Shown piece after piece: positions 1-8,157 of a stretch of DNA of 50,632 nt; position 1 is the stretch's first letter; the number at the start of each line of letters is the position of its first letter. The stretch covers positions 1-50,632 of the forward strand of contig CALAIY010000076.1 of NCBI GenBank assembly GCA_937922595.1. Reading direction: 5' to 3'. The position numbers and the translations under genes are program-made. A model generated the notes under the pieces. That model saw only the letters and a program-made list of their open reading frames with translations. It ran no database searches and had not been told where the DNA came from. This DNA comes from an uncultured Verrucomicrobiales bacterium. GTDB taxonomy: Bacteria; Verrucomicrobiota; Verrucomicrobiia; Verrucomicrobiales; DEV007.

Positions 1-459
1 GTATTTTTTGCCTAAAGTTGTCCCGTTGTATTCGGCGATGATATTCCAGCCGTCGTAGATGTAGCGGGTCGTTGTTCCAGAGCCGACTTTTTTGCTGATC
101 CGACGGCTTTGGGCGTCGTAGCTGTAGGAAACCTTTGTGCCATCTACACGATCGACTTCGATCAGGCGATTTTCTGCATCCCACTTTAGAGTGGCATTCC
201 CTGTAGCGACGGGGAGCGGCCCCTGGGTTTGGTAGGAGGAAGCGGGAAGCGTTACGTTATCCGCTATGCCGTAGGCGAATTTCACCCGTGCCAATTTTTT
301 TCCGCAGGGGCGCGTTTTTCTTGAACACTTAGCTGGCAGGGCGAGTTCCATTTTTTGCAGCCTCACTCTAGCAGCTTGGGCAGCTAAAGCGAAGAGCTTT
401 CGGCGGCCTCCAACTAGCCGACCACCTCTTTGCGCTTCAGCAGGCGGGGGCGATTGCAT
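1..459 (-). pseudogene. RHS/YD-repeat protein fragment, open at left edge
   Basis: The minus strand reads through the left edge as an RHS core. It contains LKWDAENRLIEV, SYSYDAQSRRISKKVG and YIYDGWNIIAEYNG, which are typical YD repeats of secreted or toxin-delivering RHS proteins. The frame is open from a TAG near 511, with ATG codons at 459 and 351. The stretch before the YD repeats is basic and low-complexity and does not look like RHS, so only the last repeats are present. A normal RHS protein has over a thousand residues and a signal or transport region ahead of these repeats. I read it as an orphan RHS tail whose 5' part has been lost; whether a C-terminal toxin tip follows lies outside the window. 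A short expressed gene starting at 459 or 351 cannot be excluded. Confidence 0.6.
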
Positions 460-600
460 TCGGGAGCCGTGGGCTCGCGCCCGCTGGCGCGGATATTGCG
501 GGGAAGACTAGCCAGCGCGCTTTTACGAACATCATCCTCCAACGACAGCGGCGCCCGCTGCGCCCCCCTTCGAACGCCGGTTCGAGACAGCTTTCGGGGG
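380..600. repeat. GC-rich, hairpin-dense block
   Basis: This segment carries several short inverted repeats close together: a 5-bp stem at 386-400, a 5-bp stem at 464-476, a 6-bp stem with a 4-base loop at 476-491 (CGCGCC/GGCGCG), and a 6-bp stem at 570-585 (TCGAAC/GTTCGA). It is much richer in GC than the following 620-770, which is AT-rich and holds nothing I recognise. The pattern resembles a dispersed intergenic repeat, but no second copy was seen in this window. From 460 to 768 I see no gene. Confidence 0.35.
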
Positions 601-768
601 CTCAACGGGGGTGTAATTTACTCACCGGCGGGCTCCTTTTGGTTTCAATTCCGCCCCGATATTATCCCCTCCACTGCTCACCTCCAGCCACTTACAACTG
701 AATTCCATACATGTATTATGTATTATATTCTATATTACCATTTGCTCGGCATAGGCGGGACGCACCTG

Positions 769-1254
769 TTAGGGATTGCGAATAGTCACGGTCTCCCGGC
801 CACGAAAGAACCTTCTCATAAACGCCATCGGAGAAAATACGGCAAATACGAACATGAACGAACTTCGCACTGCGGGCGCGGGTGATGAATCCACTTGGGG
901 AGAGTAGAGGATCAGGGACAGTGCTCCGCCAACAGAAAGAATAATCATTGCAGTAAAAAACCACGGAAGTGGATTCCTGAGGCGATCTCCTAGACTATCA
1001 ATGAAATTCGCAATACCGAATAGAGCATAGAAGAATGGGTTTATCAGAATCATCGCGCTGGACACTCGAGTTGGAGCATCATCGATGCGTCCATCCATAA
1101 TCCGTGGTGCACCCATCTTCTCCGAAATGATGGTATACCCGAACATTCCTATTAGCAGTATGGTGGGGATAAGTGGGGGCACAAGATAAGCGAGGACGAG
1201 GCGCATTCGCTCACGAGCAATTGGCACGATGTAGGATCGGACGAATTTTATCAT
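769..1254 (-). CDS. Hypothetical four-helix membrane protein
   Basis: This is a 161-residue protein that I do not recognise. It has about four hydrophobic stretches, near residues 17-40, 67-86, 98-118 and 130-148, with basic residues at the N-terminus (RERMR) and the C-terminus (RRFFRGRE). It is therefore likely an inner-membrane protein with both ends in the cytoplasm. The ATG at 1254 is preceded by a weak GGAAAA. It lies alone among decayed genes, so it may be accessory cargo. No catalytic motif is visible and no function can be inferred. Confidence 0.55.
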   Translation of the reverse strand: MIKFVRSYIVPIARERMRLVLAYLVPPLIPTILLIGMFGYTIISEKMGAPRIMDGRIDDAPTRVSSAMILINPFFYALFGIANFIDSLGDRLRNPLPWFFTAMIILSVGGALSLILYSPQVDSSPAPAVRSSFMFVFAVFSPMAFMRRFFRGRETVTIRNP

Positions 1255-1325
1255 TTTTCCGAACGTTGTTTATACGGCAAATTCGTCGTGTAACAAATCT
1301 TTCAAGCATCCGAACCTAAGACCCC

Positions 1326-1793
1326 TCACTGACCGGCATCAACTAGTGATCTCGGCACATTTGCATCAAACAGCGAAGCGAGCTGCTCCAGCCGCTCAGG
1401 CTTCGGAACCTGCACATTTTTCTCCCAGGCGGCGATTGTGTGATGGCTCACTTTGAGCCGTCTCGATATTTCCCGTTTCGAAATACCCAGCGCCAGCAGG
1501 CTTTCTTCAATCCACTCGCCGAGCGCTTCAGGAGGTGGGGAAGAGACACCCAAAGCACGCTTCAGTGGTCTGAGACAATGTCCTCACGGCAATGCCTCAT
1601 CCCCCTCCCAACGAGCCAGTGTCGTCTGGTCGATACCGATTTGCTTGGCGAACTCCGCCTGCATCATCCTTCGATTTTCACGAAATCGGACGAGAAATGC
1701 GCCCATCGTTGTCGGTTCTGGACGAGGATCGAGGGACACGAAATCGAGGATCTTGGGGACGTATTCTACCTCTGAATTTTTCCGATTTAGCGC
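1326..1793 (-). pseudogene. Tandem-HTH (XRE) regulator, 5'-truncated with internal TGA
   Basis: One minus-strand frame runs from 1793 to the stop at 1326 and is broken only by a TGA at 1584-1586. Ahead of the TGA it encodes a linker (VEYVPKILDF) and an XRE-type helix-turn-helix (MQAEFAKQIGIDQTTLARWE). After the TGA the same frame continues through PLKRAL into a second helix-turn-helix (SKREISRRLKVSHHTIAAWE). The linker is normally preceded by another HTH in this family, and that part is missing: the frame ends at a TAG at 1794-1796. A single CGA-to-TGA change would explain the stop. The downstream half could still be expressed from a TTG near 1553 as a 75-residue single-HTH protein. Confidence 0.6.
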
Positions 1794-2033
1794 CTAATCC
1801 GCCAAGCTCTAGATGAGCTTGGTAGCGATGAAGAAAACACCCAGTTCGTCGAGGGGCTTCATCATCTTCGAAAATTCACGCAAAAGACCTTTGGCGACTC
1901 ATCAAATTCTGCATGGGAAGTAACCACCAAGCAGACAAAAGCCAGCCTTGAGGAAGCAAAGAAATATGCCGGGCATTACTGGGAGAAAGTTCTCATTAAA
2001 ATGAGCGAAAACGCTCAGACTCCTGGCAACTAA
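1791..2033 (+). pseudogene. C-terminal remnant of an unidentified protein
   Basis: An 80-codon frame opens directly after a TAG at 1788-1790 and ends at TAA 2031-2033. It has no ATG near its beginning. The translation is hydrophilic and protein-like (for example FVEGLHHLRKFTQKTF and AKKYAGHYWEKVLIKM), with no low-complexity bias. I do not recognise the family. Because it starts exactly where the facing HTH frame ends, it looks like the 3' end of a gene that lost its 5' part in the same event. Confidence 0.4.
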
Positions 2034-2134
2034 GGTGAACAACCTTAAAGCTGAATCCAACGATCTGGCGGGTTCATACCTAAATTCGGAAGCACAATTC
2101 GGCACGCTTTTGGGCGATACCCCACCCGATTACT

Positions 2135-5100
2135 TTACAGCAAATCCATACGAATACGGTAAAAACGGCGGGGCTCTGCGCCCACGGGGAGGGCGAACTG
2201 AAGACGACCGCCCACAATTGTAGGCTGGATTCCTGTATTGGTATAACTTCCCGAGAGGAGGTCATCAGAGGATTCAAGGAGCAGGGTGACGTCTTGAGCT
2301 TCGGGATTGAAGCCGATGCTGATTGCTGTTTGATCGATAGAGATAGTCGCCCCAATTTCGGCGTCGCTGGTGGTAGGGCTGCCACCGAGGGCGTATTCGA
2401 CGAAGAGGGAAAAGCCATCTTTATCGGTGTCCTCATTGGGAAGAGCGGCTAGGCCGTGGATACCTGCCCATCGGGCGAAGGTGAGTTCATCCTGCTCACC
2501 AGGGAAACCGCCAGGAAGAATGCTTGGACGCCAATTTGCAGGATCCGATGGGTTGCCGCTACCGAGATAGGTGAGGCTATCGCCGGCACCATCGGGAGTT
2601 TCCGGCCACGGGGAAAGATCATCGTAGGCGAAGGAGAAGATGCCTGGGGCAGTAAGGGTTTCTCCGCCGTTGCTGAGGGCGCCTCTGTATTCTCCAGCGA
2701 TGATTGGGGTATTGCCGTAGCGGAGGCGAAAGGCATCGATGTTCTCCACGAGAACGACCCGCTGCCCAGGGGCAAGAACGAAGATGGAGGCTGACGCATC
2801 ATCGAAAGTGAAACTGATGGCATCGGTGAGGCTCACGCCGCGGAGGTGAACGTAGTCGGTGGAAGGATTGTAAAGCTCAAGGAACTCGAATTCGTCTTTA
2901 TCGGTAAATCCAGCTGCGATTTCGGCGGGAGTGGGCTCTGCAGGATTATAGTGAATTTCGGTGACGATGAGGTTTGAAGTATCTGCTGGCGTGAGATCGA
3001 CGAAGAAGAGTTCGCTGGTAAGGGTAGACCACTCGCCAGCAAGTAAGGCGCGAGAAGTGACGCGGACTTCACCTGGCCCAGAAAGGAAGGTGGGGGTGGC
3101 GATGAGAGAGCGAACGGCTTCCGCTTGGAAATCGAATCCAAGATCGCTGCTGCCGCCGCTTTCCTGGTGAACTTCGATGGCAAGGACGTTTTCTCCATCT
3201 ATAAGGGCGGCAAGATTAATGGTGAGAGGGAAGAAATCACGTTCCCCAGATCCACTCACTACAGAAGAGGCTCCGGTATCAAAGGAAATGACTCCACTGG
3301 GCATATTCGAGCGGGCGACTTCCGTACCATTAAGATAAACGACCGCTCCATCATCACGCCGAATCTGGGAGGTGAGTTCGCTAATGGACGCAGCATCTGT
3401 GAGATCAAAGGTGGCTCGGAAGTAGGTCGTGATATTCTTCAGCCCCATCGCATCGAGATTAAATCCAACTGTGGTAGCAAGCCCACCTTCGCCGTAGCCG
3501 AGCGGTGCTGGTCCACTCAACCAGGCGCTATCATCGTAAGTGGGAGTTTCCCAGCCGGGGACTGGAGCAGTGGTAGAATCGAGATATTTCCAAACGGCTC
3601 CGGCATCGATGATATCAACATCTACCGTGGGCCCGACAAACTCGGTGGCTGAGGGTGCGATAGAGCCATCATCCAAACGGGGATCAGATCCATCAAGAGT
3701 GATATAAATTTCGCCAGTGGTGTCGGTGAGAAAGATTTCTTCGGATGATGATATATAGCCTCCAGCCTGGGAGAAGATGGGAGTCGCGACTTCCGGATAC
3801 CATCCGACAGCGCGCATCTGCTCTTTTACTTCCTCAGCTCTGCCGCGGATGAAATCTCGGATCTCATCGCTGGCGTCCAACCAATCAGTGCGAGTGCGAG
3901 GTGCCGTCAATTCATCTACCGAAGCGTCGCCCCAGCGTGCGGAGTGCGCGATGATTGCGGTATCAATTTCCGCAGCACGCGCATCGATGAGGGCGATTGC
4001 ATTATCTTCGTGGAGGATTGCCCCGGGGGCGGTGAGTTCCTCGACCCGGTCGGCGAAAAGAGTGCGGTAGCGAAGATTGGTGTCGGCGAGAGTCTGATGG
4101 AGGACGTGGGGATTAAAATCGATTAAGAGGGGGGTGGGGCTAGCACTTGCTTTAAAGGGGCTGACCATATCGAAATTCCCCGTGCCAAGGGAGTGCTCCG
4201 AATCGTGCTCGAAGAATTTGAACCCATCAGGGTCGGTGCGATCAAATATTCCAAAGTAGTTGTTCGGTCTGGTGCCAGTGAAGCGTGAACCAGGTCCATC
4301 ACGATCGCCGCTGAAGTAAGTGAGGATCATGTAATCCATCAAGTTTTCGAGATCGATCAGCTTCTCGTGGTTTGCAGGATCGAGATCTCCATTGGCATCA
4401 CGGCCAAGGATATCGAAGAAGGCGGCATCTGTGGCGAGCCCAGCTTGCCATTTCGTGAAGAGTCGCTCATAGGCGTCGACGTTTCCATCGGTGACGTCAC
4501 CGAAAGATTTCACTACGTCGTAGTCGAGTTCATCGCCGCCGAAATAGCTTTCCGCGAAATCGGCTTCTGCCCGTTCTTGGGTCTGGTAGATGCCCCAATA
4601 GATTCCGTTTAGGTAGAGGTGGTAGTAGCGGGATCGCGTGTAGGGGTGCCCGAGTTCACGCTGAGTATCGCGAGCCCAGACGTCGCGCAGGAACGAGTTA
4701 TCGAGATGGTGCTGAAATGCCCAGGAGTAGTTCTGTGGGGTACGAAGGTCGATCCCATCGTAGGAGTCAGTTCCCTCGTCGCCAAAGAGTGGGTAATTGA
4801 GCTTGGAAGCACCATATTCTTCGCGGAAAAAGAGGCGGAACGAGTGTTTAGGGTTTTCCAGGGTGCGCGAGAATCCGCCTCGAATACGGAGGCCGCATCC
4901 TGATTGAAAGCCTTCGGTTTGCCCGTCAGGGCTGGTGTATCCGTCGGGAAAAATGAGTTCGAGGGAAGCGGCGCGCTCCCAATCGGAACCTCGTTTCGTG
5001 GGATTCGAATAAATTCCGATTGTAGGATCATTGAGCGAATCGAGAGGGATACTTACGGCGAGAGTAGGGATGGCTGCGAGCGCAGCTTTCACCTGAGGGA

Positions 5101-7123
5101 CGCCGCCTACGGCAGGGTCGGTGCTGTTTACGATGTCGGGGTCCATCCCGTAATTGTAGAGCTGTCCTGGGGGGCCCATTGGGACGATGGGCTCTGCTGG
5201 GGTGGTCGAAGGCCATCCTGGGGGAGGCGTTTCTCCTTGAGTGATGACATCATCCACTACGATGTAGGTGTGGGTGCCTATTTCGGATGGAGCAAACCCC
5301 TCCTTGGCAGCCACGGCGCGGAGCGTTGAAGTGCCGCTCACCGCGATCGGACCTGTGTAGAGGGTGCCATTCGCTTCGCTGGGCTCCGAGCCATCGGTCG
5401 TGTAATAAATGGTAGCTCCAGGGGTGCCGGAGCCAATGGTGACATCGAAGGGAAGGGTGAGCACCGTGGCATCGGGGTAGAACCCACGCTCGGGAGAAAA
5501 CTCTGTGGCGAGGACGCTGCCAGCAGCATTCGCCCCCGAATTGAGAGTGCCGGGGCTAGGATCGGCAAAAACCACCGGCGTTCCGCCAGGAACGAGGCTA
5601 CCTCCCGCAAGCTCGGGGATGACGGCAAATGCGGAATCGGGTAACGCGCTACTCAAACCATGGATAGCGAGGACATTGTTTGCGCCAGCGGAAAGGAGTG
5701 GGATTGCTGAAGAGATATCAATTATTTCTAAAGCTAAAGGATCTGGTCGCGAAAAAAGTGCGCTGCTATTCCAAATCGCCGGATCAGGGGCGGCCACAGT
5801 CACGACTTCCGTTCCATTTACATAAGCGACAAAACCATCGCTGTAACGCATCGAGAGAGCGAGTGAACTCAGTGCTGAAGGATCGATCACATCAAACGGG
5901 ATTCGCTGGTAGGCTGAGGTATATAGCCCGGCCATGCTGGCTGCCAGATCGGTGCCAATAATGCTCCCAGATGTCGTGCCAGCCGGTGAACCGATTACCT
6001 TGAGCCCACCGGCAGCCGTATCACCGACGAGACGAAAATCTTCATCGAACAATGCAAAAACACCCCGGGTAGCGAACAATTCGGCGGTACTTCCGCCGAT
6101 CGATTGGAACTGTGTGTATTCGAAATCATGCGTGCCCGCACTAAGCATTAGGGACCCGTAGGATTGAGTGCTGCGAGACATGGACGCGTCATCGAGAATC
6201 ACGTCTACCCCACCGATACGGAGGCGGGCACCTTCGTCGCTATTGCTGCCGAACGTCCAGTCGCCTGATGCAGGGATCACCATTTTCCCGGTCGCCTGAA
6301 TCACAAAATTGTTCCCACCGGCTGCCGGAAAATTGGCCGAATCACCGAATAGGGCTTGGCCGGCCGAATGCTTAAAGTTCACGACAGGGGCCACAACGGT
6401 CGATTCTTTCACGATACCTGAACCGGGATCGGCAAGAGCTCCATCCGCCTCAGCAAGGTTGGTAATGGGCGTTGTCGAAAATACGTGGCGCACGCGTATC
6501 CCTGGGACATCGACCCCAAAGCCTGCTCCCACAGTGCCGGCTTCCCATTCGGCACCAGGGCTGAATGAAGTCGTAGACCAATCAGCGTTCAGTGTGCCAT
6601 CGCTAGGCACGAGAGTCTCTGCCGTATCACCGGAAACGACGAATTCCTCGCTGCTGAAAATGAAGCCGTAGGATTCATCCTCATCGAGCGGTGGATATTC
6701 CGGGGCAAACTCTTGAAGCACCGCTGCGGCAGGACTTACGAGAGCGAGGTACTCGCCGCCAGCGGAGAGCTTAAAATTGGTATGCAGCTCGGAACCCGCG
6801 ATGGAGCGGTCTTTATTCGAGGCGAAGACAATGAGAAACCCACCCGGTTCAAGCGTCACCCCTGCGGGGAAAACCCATTTCTGGAGCGATGAAGCGCTAT
6901 CGGTGAGCGCATAGCTACCAAGATCGACGGGAGAGCTATCCGGATTATGAATTTCTATCCAATCCGAAAAATCGCCATCGGAATCAGCAATGAGCGTCTC
7001 ATTGTCCGGGCAGAACTCGGATATCAAGGGGGTAGATAACGCAGCAGAAGCGACGCACAACGAATACACAACAGAAACGATGCACGATACCAGCCACGCC
7101 GGTTGGAAAACCAGGGGGATCAT
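2135..7123 (-). CDS. Very large secreted CotH-kinase / lamin-tail protein
   Basis: This 1662-residue protein starts with a signal peptide (hydrophobic core about 8-28). Domains in order, with approximate residues: lamin-tail domain (30-140, with SDWIEIHNP), PA14-like region (240-350, with GDWTFGSNSDEGARLRIGG), chitobiase-like beta domain (555-625, with YYTTDGSEP), CotH kinase-like domain (700-1095, with RIRGGFSRTL and a FFEHDSEHS motif), a second chitobiase-like motif (about 1142), a beta-rich carbohydrate-binding-like region (1180-1330), a second lamin-tail domain (1385-1500), and a C-terminal module with DTDKDG and RRFYRIR. This layout is characteristic of Verrucomicrobiota and related phyla. 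CotH kinases phosphorylate extracellular proteins in Bacillus spores; the substrate here is unknown. An extracellular or surface role, perhaps in polysaccharide binding, is an inference. Confidence 0.85.
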   Translation of the reverse strand: MIPLVFQPAWLVSCIVSVVYSLCVASAALSTPLISEFCPDNETLIADSDGDFSDWIEIHNPDSSPVDLGSYALTDSASSLQKWVFPAGVTLEPGGFLIVFASNKDRSIAGSELHTNFKLSAGGEYLALVSPAAAVLQEFAPEYPPLDEDESYGFIFSSEEFVVSGDTAETLVPSDGTLNADWSTTSFSPGAEWEAGTVGAGFGVDVPGIRVRHVFSTTPITNLAEADGALADPGSGIVKESTVVAPVVNFKHSAGQALFGDSANFPAAGGNNFVIQATGKMVIPASGDWTFGSNSDEGARLRIGGVDVILDDASMSRSTQSYGSLMLSAGTHDFEYTQFQSIGGSTAELFATRGVFALFDEDFRLVGDTAAGGLKVIGSPAGTTSGSIIGTDLAASMAGLYTSAYQRIPFDVIDPSALSSLALSMRYSDGFVAYVNGTEVVTVAAPDPAIWNSSALFSRPDPLALEIIDISSAIPLLSAGANNVLAIHGLSSALPDSAFAVIPELAGGSLVPGGTPVVFADPSPGTLNSGANAAGSVLATEFSPERGFYPDATVLTLPFDVTIGSGTPGATIYYTTDGSEPSEANGTLYTGPIAVSGTSTLRAVAAKEGFAPSEIGTHTYIVVDDVITQGETPPPGWPSTTPAEPIVPMGPPGQLYNYGMDPDIVNSTDPAVGGVPQVKAALAAIPTLAVSIPLDSLNDPTIGIYSNPTKRGSDWERAASLELIFPDGYTSPDGQTEGFQSGCGLRIRGGFSRTLENPKHSFRLFFREEYGASKLNYPLFGDEGTDSYDGIDLRTPQNYSWAFQHHLDNSFLRDVWARDTQRELGHPYTRSRYYHLYLNGIYWGIYQTQERAEADFAESYFGGDELDYDVVKSFGDVTDGNVDAYERLFTKWQAGLATDAAFFDILGRDANGDLDPANHEKLIDLENLMDYMILTYFSGDRDGPGSRFTGTRPNNYFGIFDRTDPDGFKFFEHDSEHSLGTGNFDMVSPFKASASPTPLLIDFNPHVLHQTLADTNLRYRTLFADRVEELTAPGAILHEDNAIALIDARAAEIDTAIIAHSARWGDASVDELTAPRTRTDWLDASDEIRDFIRGRAEEVKEQMRAVGWYPEVATPIFSQAGGYISSSEEIFLTDTTGEIYITLDGSDPRLDDGSIAPSATEFVGPTVDVDIIDAGAVWKYLDSTTAPVPGWETPTYDDSAWLSGPAPLGYGEGGLATTVGFNLDAMGLKNITTYFRATFDLTDAASISELTSQIRRDDGAVVYLNGTEVARSNMPSGVISFDTGASSVVSGSGERDFFPLTINLAALIDGENVLAIEVHQESGGSSDLGFDFQAEAVRSLIATPTFLSGPGEVRVTSRALLAGEWSTLTSELFFVDLTPADTSNLIVTEIHYNPAEPTPAEIAAGFTDKDEFEFLELYNPSTDYVHLRGVSLTDAISFTFDDASASIFVLAPGQRVVLVENIDAFRLRYGNTPIIAGEYRGALSNGGETLTAPGIFSFAYDDLSPWPETPDGAGDSLTYLGSGNPSDPANWRPSILPGGFPGEQDELTFARWAGIHGLAALPNEDTDKDGFSLFVEYALGGSPTTSDAEIGATISIDQTAISIGFNPEAQDVTLLLESSDDLLSGSYTNTGIQPTIVGGRLQFALPVGAEPRRFYRIRMDLL

Positions 7124-7143
7124 AGCGTATATTATACTCTAAC

Positions 7144-7185
7144 TCACAATAGTCACCAGCCTTAGATTCATTATACTTATTGTGA
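7144..7185 (-). promoter_or_regulatory. Candidate promoter with operator-like dyad for the CotH gene
   Basis: On the minus strand a TATAAT box (7170-7175) lies about 47 bases before the ATG of the CotH-type gene. It is flanked by a perfect 8-bp inverted repeat, TCACAATA at 7144-7151 and TATTGTGA at 7178-7185, with a 26-base spacer. Such half-sites around a -10 box suggest a repressor or a pair of sites. The half-site resembles the TGTGA core of CRP/FNR-type proteins, but the spacing is too wide for one such site. The -35 region is weak. Confidence 0.35.
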
Positions 7186-7209
7186 CTTCGATAAAACTAT
7201 TCACATATC

Positions 7210-8097
7210 TTAACTAATCACACGAAACCTCCCATTTCCAATCTCGGCGACGGCACCGAAAGCGAGCGTTTCGTTGCCAGATACATGCCCCGCGGGAACC
7301 CCCGAGACCACTGGAATCCCTTGGCCTCCCAGGCAGTTTTCCAAGACTTCCTCCACAGCGACGCCATCGGGGCCAGGAGCACCATCGGTGAAAGATCCAA
7401 GAGCTACACCAACACAGCGAGAGAACCACCCAGCCTGCGTGAGCTGAGTAAGCATACGATCTACCCGGTAGGGACGCTCGCCTACATCTTCGAGAAAGAG
7501 AATCGTGCCATCAAGGGGCGGCTCGTAAGACGTCCCCAGCAGCGCCACAAGCACAGCAAGATTTCCCCCGGTAAGACGGCCACTCGCCACCCCAGAAGAT
7601 ATCGTAGTGACATCGTGTTCGATCACACCAGCGGTACCCTCAAGTGCCGCAATCCACGCTTCGCGAAAACCGTCCTCCGCCCGGCCTAGATTTGCCACCA
7701 TTTCGGCATGATAGCTCCGCACTCCCGCACGCGCCCAAAGCGCATGAAGCGCCGTGATATCAGAGAATCCAACCACCGGCTTCTGAGAATCCGCCACCAT
7801 ATCAAGAGATAGTTTAGGCAAAAGACGAGTAACGCCGTAGCCACCACGCGCACAAAGAATCGCATCAACATCAGGATTCCCTAAAGCTCCCTCAATCTCC
7901 GCCAGACGGCGCGCATCATTCCCCGCGTGAAATCCCGTGCGCGAGTAAATTGATTCATCAAAACTCACTTCATAACGCGTGCGCAACCACGCGACACCGG
8001 CTTCGAAAAGATCGCGATCAAAAGGCCCTGCCGGAGCAATAATTGCGAGGCGGGAACCAGAAGTAATAGAACGTGTGGGGGGAAAAGCTTCAGACAT
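7210..8097 (-). CDS. ldcA: LD-carboxypeptidase (peptidase S66)
   Basis: A 295-residue muramoyltetrapeptide LD-carboxypeptidase, which removes the terminal D-alanine from cytoplasmic murein tetrapeptides during cell-wall recycling. The S66 catalytic residues are visible in order: Ser112 in GFSDIT, Glu203 in FLEDVGERPY and His271 in AGHVSGNE. The substrate-loop sequence CARGGYG (about 82-88) is also conserved. The length matches the family and there is no signal peptide. The gene is divergent from the multiheme cytochrome with only 60 bases between the two starts, so their promoters must overlap. Although the gene lies on the minus strand, its top strand is C-rich like the plus-strand genes that follow. 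Confidence 0.9.
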   Translation of the reverse strand: MSEAFPPTRSITSGSRLAIIAPAGPFDRDLFEAGVAWLRTRYEVSFDESIYSRTGFHAGNDARRLAEIEGALGNPDVDAILCARGGYGVTRLLPKLSLDMVADSQKPVVGFSDITALHALWARAGVRSYHAEMVANLGRAEDGFREAWIAALEGTAGVIEHDVTTISSGVASGRLTGGNLAVLVALLGTSYEPPLDGTILFLEDVGERPYRVDRMLTQLTQAGWFSRCVGVALGSFTDGAPGPDGVAVEEVLENCLGGQGIPVVSGVPAGHVSGNETLAFGAVAEIGNGRFRVIS

Positions 8098-8157
8098 TTT
8101 AAGAAGTTAAGAACCGACCCCCTTGCACACAGAGAGCCCGGTGCCAAGTTCGCAGAG

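Noticed and set aside
555-600. tRNA-like T-arm (GGTTCGAGAC)
   Set aside because: No matching acceptor, D-arm or anticodon arm can be folded around it; it is part of a short palindrome.
1584-1586. TGA as selenocysteine or programmed read-through
   Set aside because: HTH regulators have no selenocysteine, no SECIS-like hairpin follows, and the gene is truncated anyway; a nonsense mutation is simpler.
1440-1816. Three overlapping plus-strand frames of 74-114 codons
   Set aside because: They lie opposite the recognisable HTH frame and have no motif.
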